Below, one piece after another: positions 54,275 through 60,263 of a stretch of DNA of 60,263 nucleotides. A program made the position numbers and the translations under genes. Source of the stretch: Rachicladosporium sp. CCFEE 5018 (taxonomy: Eukaryota > Ascomycota > Dothideomycetes > Cladosporiales > Cladosporiaceae). The stretch lies in NCBI GenBank assembly GCA_002077045.2, contig KZ111143.1, forward strand, positions 1,154,491 through 1,214,753, in the 5' to 3' direction. The notes beneath the pieces were generated by a model that was not told where the DNA came from, searched no databases, and was given only the letters and a program-made list of their open reading frames with translations. Within the stretch, counting starts at the first letter, position 1; each line of letters opens with the position of its first letter.

Positions 54275-55571
54275 GCTTGTGTTCCTTGATGATCTGTTAT
54301 GATGGCTTTGAGAGGTCAGGAGTCTTGGATCCGGCGAGACGAGGTTCTTTTGGGGTTGAACATGGCATCGGACGATCGTGATGACGAGCTTCATGAGGTC
54401 CTCCTGCCGGCGCGCAGAGGCTTAGGACATGAGTAGCTCGATACCTGTGCTTGTGTTATGAGTAGTCAGTGTGCAGTATTGGGTACTGCTGTGAGCATTT
54501 AGTTGCATTGCATGACATACGAGAAACAACAATGGAGAAGTGTACTACCAGTCTCCTAATTCCCACCTATCGCTAGCATTTTGCTTAGATCTCCGTACCA
54601 GCTGCATGGTTCACTCTTTGCATACTTTGTACACGCAACACGTATCGTTGGCTAACCAGCCAGCTGTTTGCGTGTTGCGACGGCTGTCGAGATCTGCGCC
54701 GGCTTCCAACATCGACACACCGGTGACCAATACGTGCCTGAGGTTGGCGGTATTGCTGCGCCTCGCTGTTGCCTAGCGATGTCTTGAGACCTCACTTCTC
54801 GTCGGTTTGCCTTCCTCTTCTTCCCTATCGCACAGGCTTTGATTATGGTTGAAAGCAACCACACCAGCGTGGTCCCGTCTGTTGGCCGCGGGCATACAGA
54901 AAGCCTGGTAGAGGGATTTCGAAGGTATGTGTGTTTTCAGATTTGCAAGCCTGGAACCTCCGTCTGCGATTCATACTTTCCCAAATCTGTGGTCTTCCGC
55001 ACGTCTGGCACCGCCCGGTGTTGAGTTTGCGGAAGAGATGAAGGTGACGGAATCGCAAGGAGAGAATTCGCATTTGTGCGCTGCTGCAAGCTCACTGGGC
55101 ACGGCGAAACTCGTGGCCCGTGACCGTGCCAAAACTCACCGTCTCGAGACCAACCATCGCGTGGGCAATCAATGGATTGGAAGACTCGTTGGAACGATTG
55201 CAGCGGTCATGGTCTCTCGGCATCCTCAACTCATGTTTACTTGGTAATCGTGAACATCTTGGATCGCGAACGAGACGCCACGCCACGACGACTTCAGACA
55301 AACTCTTCGACCGGTGAACATTCCATAGCTTCGATGCGCTGGCGGACCTTCAAGCCTGTCCTACCCGGCACGGAGCCAGAAAAGTTCTGCTGACTCCGGC
55401 AGTCGTACACGCGATGCTTGACCGCCAGTTGCGCGCCTTATCGAGCCAACGCGCCATTTGACTTCGGGAGCGCACCACGCGGTTTTCTTCAGCTCAGCCC
55501 AAGTGACCCGGATCCCTGGGTAGAAGCAAAAGAGCGCTAATGCAGCCTCCGACTCGCTACACGTACTTCAA
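54275..55571. other. Intergenic, no supported gene
   Basis: This 1.3 kb between two plus-strand genes has only short open frames without domain or splice support. Confidence 0.55.
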
Positions 55572-57361
55572 ATGGCCGCCAACCAACGCACTTTGATCCG
55601 GCTTGCCCAGGATGCCGAGGATGTGGCCTCAGGCTTGACGCTCTTTCGTGATGCACTGCCGTCTCAGGCCGCGCATTTGACGACTGTGATCAGCGAGCTC
55701 TTTGCTATCTCGTCGGTGCTGAGACGGATCGATGCTGCGCAAGCCGATCCACGACAGGAGCCAAGTTTCTATCGCATTGAGAACGACCTTCGGATTGTGT
55801 GTCCTAGCCTAAGGCTCACGCTCGAAGATGCCTTCCATATGTTCGGACGGGAACGAGAAAGGCCCACCGCAATGGTCTGGGACGACCTGGAGCATCGGAT
55901 GAGAGACGAGGAGGGTGCTGCTTTTGGCGAGCGGCTAGCATGGGTCCACGACTACCTGGACGAGATGCTTGCTGAGCTTGACGGCTTCGCCTCAGCGCAC
56001 CTGGAAGTACTGAGAAGACGCATGGCTACTTTACTCGAGACTCAAGAGGTCGCTCGGGTGGCATTGCGACGGCCGAGTTCATCGTGTAAGTATGTCTGCC
56101 AGAATTCCTCTGGCTTGCATGACCACGAACGAACACTCACGTAGTACTTGACTGACAGGCAATAGCAGCGCGCACAGCACGACCAGGTGCTCAGCGATAC
56201 ATCTCCTATCGGCATGTTGAAGGGACCACGTCTCCGATCTCAGCGACGAACAGCTGGGACTACGTCGAGCGCTTCCCACCGCCAGTGCCAGAAGTTCCGC
56301 TATCGCCAACATTCACCTCGAGCTCGTCGCAGACGCTAGACTCAAGTCACACCTCGTACTCCAACTACGGATTCTCCCCCGTTGTCAGCGGTCCACCACC
56401 TGCGCCGAGTCACTGGGCATTGGATGTCTTCGATGGCAACTGCCCTGTCTCGCCATTCAAGACAGGTCATGGCAGCGAAACAACAAGCTGCCACGGTACG
56501 CAGAACTCAGAAGCGCTGCATCGACTGCTCGATGACGGCTACATCATGGTCTCGGAGATCGACTTTGACCGCGCAGCTGTGCAGGTTCGGCTCTACTGGC
56601 GCCCAGTCGACAATCGCACGCGAATACTATACATGACGAAGTCATCACGCTCCCTAGATTTGCTCTATTGTGTGCCGCTTACCCAGCTGCGAGCCATACG
56701 GAAGGACGCTACACTTCAGCTCTGCCGCGCCTCGAGCCAAGATGGCCATCTCAAGCTCTGGGCGAAGCTGAACTTCGTCTTCTACGAACGCATGGTGCTG
56801 TTCTACTCGACCTTCGTTGCCATGAAGCGGCAAGACTCCCAGGACCCTTTACCCACGGCGTTGATCGAAGACCTGGATCTGCGAGAGAAGCAGGAGTTCG
56901 GCGGAGTGATCCGAGATCGTGACCTCAGACATGCCCTGCGGTTGTTCCGCGACACCAACTCTGGTGTAGTGAGACTTGAAGCGAGTGCACTCAGAGGACC
57001 ACGAGAGGGCGTGCCGATCTGGACAGCCTTTATCACGAGGTACTCTTTCGATCCAGACTGGATGGCGCTTGAAAGCGGAGGGATCGTAACGATGGCGGCG
57101 TTGAAGCCTCCGCCGTATGTATTTCTGGCTGGCTATGGGCTAGTGAGGAATCGGCACCGAGACTACATCTTGCAATTTGATACCACTGATGGTGAGCCGT
57201 CCGACACACTCAATTGCACATTGCCGGCGACTAATGCATTTTCACAGACGCGGCTGATTTCGTGCGGACTTGGAGTGGTATTTGTCGAAACTCAAAACGT
57301 TGATGTTCGACACGGTGGGTTCATTGCTGTGATGTTTCGAGCAAGGCGTTCGGTAGGCTGA
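55572..57361 (+). CDS. Conserved fungal protein, unknown function (complete copy)
   Basis: I model two exons, 55572-56085 and 56166-57361, phase 1, giving 569 residues. The N-terminal ~170 residues are helical (LIRLAQDAEDVASGLTLFRD, LTTVISELFAISSVLRRID, DYLDEMLAELDGFASAHLEV), a layout common at the N-terminus of fungal proteins of unknown role. A Ser/Pro/Thr-rich linker follows (about 195-260). The C-terminal half is a beta-rich domain (VQVRLYWRPVDNRTRILYMT, LWAKLNFVFYERMVLFYSTF, IWTAFITRYSFDPDWMALE). The last ~135 residues are duplicated at the window start. No catalytic motif, signal peptide or membrane span is seen. The 3' end faces the GH5 gene. Confidence 0.75.
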
Positions 57362-59300
57362 GCATGACCACACTCCACAGCAGTGCTGGTGCGGCAAGTG
57401 ACAGGTCGGTGAGCGATATTCTCGTGATGCCTTTGAGGTGATTTGACCGCTTGCCGAGACTCTACTCGGCATATAATACATTTACGATCCACTCAGTCCA
57501 GCATCTTCCTGTAATATCTTATTCAGACCATCTCTCTTCAGACAGTTCTCCAACTTGAAGCTCGCTGCCAACTCGTCCAGCTCCTCGAACGACTTGCCCT
57601 CGAAGTAGCTCGCAAATTCATATGTCAGTAGTTCCGACACGAGCAGCTCCCTCACAACTCGATGCACATGCCCTTCCAGTCCCCAGTGCTGCGGGTACCG
57701 CCTCTTCTGCGACACCTCTGGAATCTCCTCCCGCAGATGTTCTACCAGTGGATCGTAAATATGCCTCACGTGCTGGTCATCTCGTCCCTACTTGTCAAGA
57801 CCAAGTCGCTTCTTCTTGGCAAGGAAAGGCTTGAGTAGCTTCATGTAAGCGGAGTCGGGATTGGCATACACCATACCCTGGAAGCCGATGTCTTTGTATA
57901 GCCAGAGGGACCAGCAGATTTGGTCTTGTTTGTAAATCGACAGCTGCTCGCCGAGAAGATCGTAGCGTTGCTGATTGGTAGCATTGTAGTCTGTCTCGCC
58001 CGGACTGGCGTAGACGGGGCCGAACTCGCCATTCCAGATTGGCACTTTGTGCTCACGCATGAACTCGACTTTACGTTCGTACTGCTTTCTCAGGATATCC
58101 TTCTGCTCGGCTGAGCCCGTGTAGGGTGTGCCAGCCGGGAAGCCCATGGTGGAGTAATCGTGAATAGCGTAGACACAATTCGGGAGGACCGTCTTGAAGG
58201 CAGTGAAGTCCATCGAGTAGGTGTTCCCGTCTAGCCAGAGAATGTGATGAGGATCGACATCACGGATTGCAGGTTCAACGCGGGCGTACCACGATTGCAG
58301 TCGGTGGTGGATAGGGTCTGCAGGTTCGTTCATCGGGTTGTACCCGGCGATCTGATGCACATTAGCTTTCATCGGGAGACGCCATCGAATGCTCAATCTT
58401 ACCCAAGTGTTGTCCTTGTAGTGCTTCGCGATCTCTACCCAAAGCTTGATACCTCGTTCCTGGAGATCCCAATTCTCCCAGAACAGCGCGCGATGTAATC
58501 CAGAGTCTGAGTGCCAGCCTTGATTCTGTCCACCAGGGAATGTGTGCATGTCAAGAATGGTGTAAATTCCCTCGGCGGCGCAGAGCTCGACCACTCGATC
58601 GACGAGCTTGAACCCGTCCTGCTTGATTTCGAATGGCTTCTCGTCGTCCATGAAGTGACGATGGTTGATCGGTATGCGGATTGCATTCAGTCCGAGAGAT
58701 GCGAACAGCTTAGCGTCTGCTCCTGTGAAGAAGTAGTCCAGGAACTGATAGGTGTCAAACGCGTTGGCAATGCTGAAGGTGGCGATCGTGGCACACCTTG
58801 TCGAAGAAGAAATCATACTTCTCCTGACCGAGAACTTCAAGCAGTGCCAGCCTCATTTCATGCTCGTGGCCTGGATATCCTGTGATGAAATTCTCCATGT
58901 TCAGGTGGCCCCCAGTAGCGGCCTATGGCGCATTAGTCGAGCCTGGATAACGACAGTCGGAGGTACACACGCCCTTGAGAATGACCTTCTTGCCATTGGG
59001 ATCTACCACATCGACGCCCTGGACCTTCAGATATCCTGGACCGTTCGCCATGTTTGCGCAGCTGTCAATTATTCCTGACTCGGATGTCCACGCTGGATGA
59101 TGAGGTGAACAAGTGAGAGATACTGGGAGATGACCAAAAACAGACTACTTCGCCTACCGGTACCGCTGAAGCTTGCAGCATCGCATCAAAGTCATGGTGG
59201 CCATATCATGACACTGCCCAAACGCTTCTTCGCACAATAGTGCCACCGTCGCCCACGTGGAGTGCACCATCGCCGTCCGAAGTGAGGTATGGTGTGCCAA
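56955..59300. repeat. Segmental duplication, right copy
   Basis: This is the partner of 1-2342. It holds the 3' part of the 569-residue protein gene and the truncated GH5 copy. The right junction is at about 59300, after which the sequence differs completely from the left copy (promoter of the GH5/MFS pair here, DUF1349 gene there). Confidence 0.95.
57482..59051 (-). pseudogene. GH5 glucanase copy 2, truncated by a nonsense codon
   Basis: Exons at 59051-58971, 58922-58797, 58744-58403 and 58351 onward match the intact copy one for one. The acid/base (NEP) and nucleophile (NGEFGP) Glu are both kept. In the last exon a TAG at 57790-57788 replaces the Trp codon TGG of copy 1 (LDKWGRDD), so translation should stop after 370 residues instead of 472. 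Downstream, the frame stays open and nearly identical to copy 1 for the remaining ~100 codons to 57482, so the mutation is recent. The lost tail is conserved in this GH5 group. The catalytic barrel is whole, so a shortened active enzyme cannot be excluded. It is divergent from a sugar transporter gene. Confidence 0.8.
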
Positions 59301-59354
59301 AAGTGGAGCTTGCTCACGCTTGCTCTCCAAACTTCTCCATTCTTACCCCAGTAT

Positions 59355-59379
59355 TTAACCGATAAATTTATATTAACCG
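59355..59379. promoter_or_regulatory. AT-rich element with direct TTAACCG repeats
   Basis: Two TTAACCG heptamers (59355-59361 and 59373-59379), 18 bp apart, flank an ataaatttata core in the divergent spacer between GH5 copy 2 and the sugar transporter. The spacing and the AT core suggest a regulator site or a TATA region; no named factor is recognised. It is absent from the left copy, whose homology ends at 2342. Confidence 0.35.
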
Positions 59380-59650
59380 GAGGAGCCGAGCATTGACAAG
59401 CTCTGATTGGCAAGCGCCACCACCAAGACGGCTCCCGAGACCGACCTCCTCGTCGATGTCACACCAGCAGGTAGAATGAGGGAGATAGGCAAACCCGCAT
59501 GACTGTACTGTCATGGGCATGGAGCGTATGGGGTCGGCATGTATAAGTTGGGGACCACATCCTCGTGCGCCGGCCGTTGTGTAAGTAAGGCTTGTCTACG
59601 GTAGGGACTGTCTATCTGTTGTTCCATATTCTCGTGGACCGTTATCGATC

Positions 59651-60263
59651 ATGAAGGGACAGACTGATGTCGCGCTCGTGGCGCAAGAGTCGGAGGTGAA
59701 GAGGCTGCTCGAGCTTGACACTGTGCCCTGGTACAAAAGGAAGAATTTGCGAAAGCTCTACCTATGTCTGATACCGGCCGTTCTGGGTGTTGAGATGACA
59801 TCTGGCTACGACGGTAGTATCTTGAACGGACTACAGGCAGTGAAGCCATGGCTAGACTGTGAGTCTAACGAACTGATCTGAAATGGCGTAGCTGACCATG
59901 ACGAGACTTCGACAACCCTGGAGGTGCACTCTTGGGCCTGATCACTGCCGCATTCTCCATTGGCGCAGTTGTCGCCATCCCTTTCGTCCCATACACGAAC
60001 GATCGCATCGGTCGCAAGCACTCAATCACGATAGGCTCTTCGATCATTGTTCTGGGTGTCATACTCCAGACCGCCGCTGTCAACATCGAGATGTTCCTGG
60101 TTTCGCGATTAATCCTCGGTATCGGCATCCCCTTCTGCATCTCTGGCGCCTCGCAACTCATCGCAGAACTCACGCATCCACGTCACACTAGCGTCATCAA
60201 TGGTCTATTCAACGAGTCGTGGTACGCGGGTGCCATCATCGCTGCTGGAGTGACACTGGGCAC
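59651..60263 (+). CDS. MFS sugar transporter, 5' part
   Basis: The gene runs off the window. Exon 1 is 59651-59858 and exon 2 starts at 59906 (phase 1, joining WLD to YFDNPGGALLGL). The visible ~189 residues contain a cytosolic N-terminus (VKRLLELDTVPWYKRKNLRK), the first span (LYLCLIPAVLGVEMTSGYDGS) and the sugar-porter signature with NDRIGRKHSITIG after span 2. The R-type motif between spans 4 and 5 begins near the end (SRLILGIGIPFCISGASQLIAELTHPRHT). The GYDGSILNG stretch is typical of fungal hexose and lactose/cellodextrin-type porters; specificity cannot be told from this part. It is divergent from GH5 copy 2, 599 bp between start codons, which suggests co-regulated release and uptake of sugars. 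Confidence 0.93.

Noticed and set aside
41492..60263. A carbohydrate-degradation or secondary-metabolite gene cluster
   Set aside because: GH11, GH5 and the sugar porter are separated by housekeeping genes; there is no backbone enzyme or pathway regulator.

Overview
This window is nuclear DNA of a filamentous ascomycete (Pezizomycotina; gene content and architecture suggest Dothideomycetes, but no marker here fixes the order). The evidence is short 45-80 bp GT-AG introns with CTRAC-type branch sites, single genes on both strands with 0.2-2 kb spacers, and fungal-only families (Atg11, a DUF7137-type wall protein, a Gtb1-type glucosidase II beta subunit). I find no operon, phage, CRISPR array, tRNA or rRNA gene. 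One 100-base run of N (44415-44514) is an assembly gap.

Layout. 1-2.34 kb is a left copy of a duplicated segment: the 3' end of a conserved fungal gene plus an intact GH5 glucanase gene. It abuts a truncated DUF1349 gene. 3.1-6.6 kb holds a NADAR-domain protein, the signal peptidase subunit SEC11 and a protein with a PWWP-like N-terminus. 7.2-14 kb is NOT1, the CCR4-NOT scaffold. 14.7-22.6 kb holds a DUF7137-like surface protein, an F-box-like protein and ATG11. 22.9-31.2 kb holds phosphoglucomutase, ISA2, kynureninase, GTB1 and DPM3. 31.5-39.7 kb holds an armadillo (SmgGDS/Bem4-like) protein, ARP6, a cyclin-D1-binding-protein-like gene and a Trf4/5 poly(A) polymerase. 41.5-42.3 kb is a secreted GH11 xylanase isolated in long spacers. 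44.4-54.3 kb holds a gap-interrupted mitochondrial ribosomal protein, a CorA-like transporter, an oxysterol-binding protein, an HSL-type alpha/beta hydrolase and a small unknown protein. 55.6-60.3 kb has the complete version of the first gene, the second GH5 copy (truncated by a nonsense codon) and, divergently, the 5' part of an MFS sugar transporter.

Most genes are core housekeeping genes (secretion, ER glycosylation, mRNA turnover, RNA surveillance, autophagy, Fe-S and NAD metabolism). Carbohydrate-active functions are GH5 x2, GH11 and a sugar transporter. The most unusual feature is the duplication 54.6 kb apart. Its first ~1.04 kb is about 98% identical by hand alignment, but the body of the GH5 gene is much more diverged, with unrelated introns. 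This mosaic suggests gene conversion, staged duplication or an assembly effect. The truncating mutation in copy 2 lies in the CpA-to-TpA context typical of repeat-induced point mutation. I found no convincing new multi-gene system.
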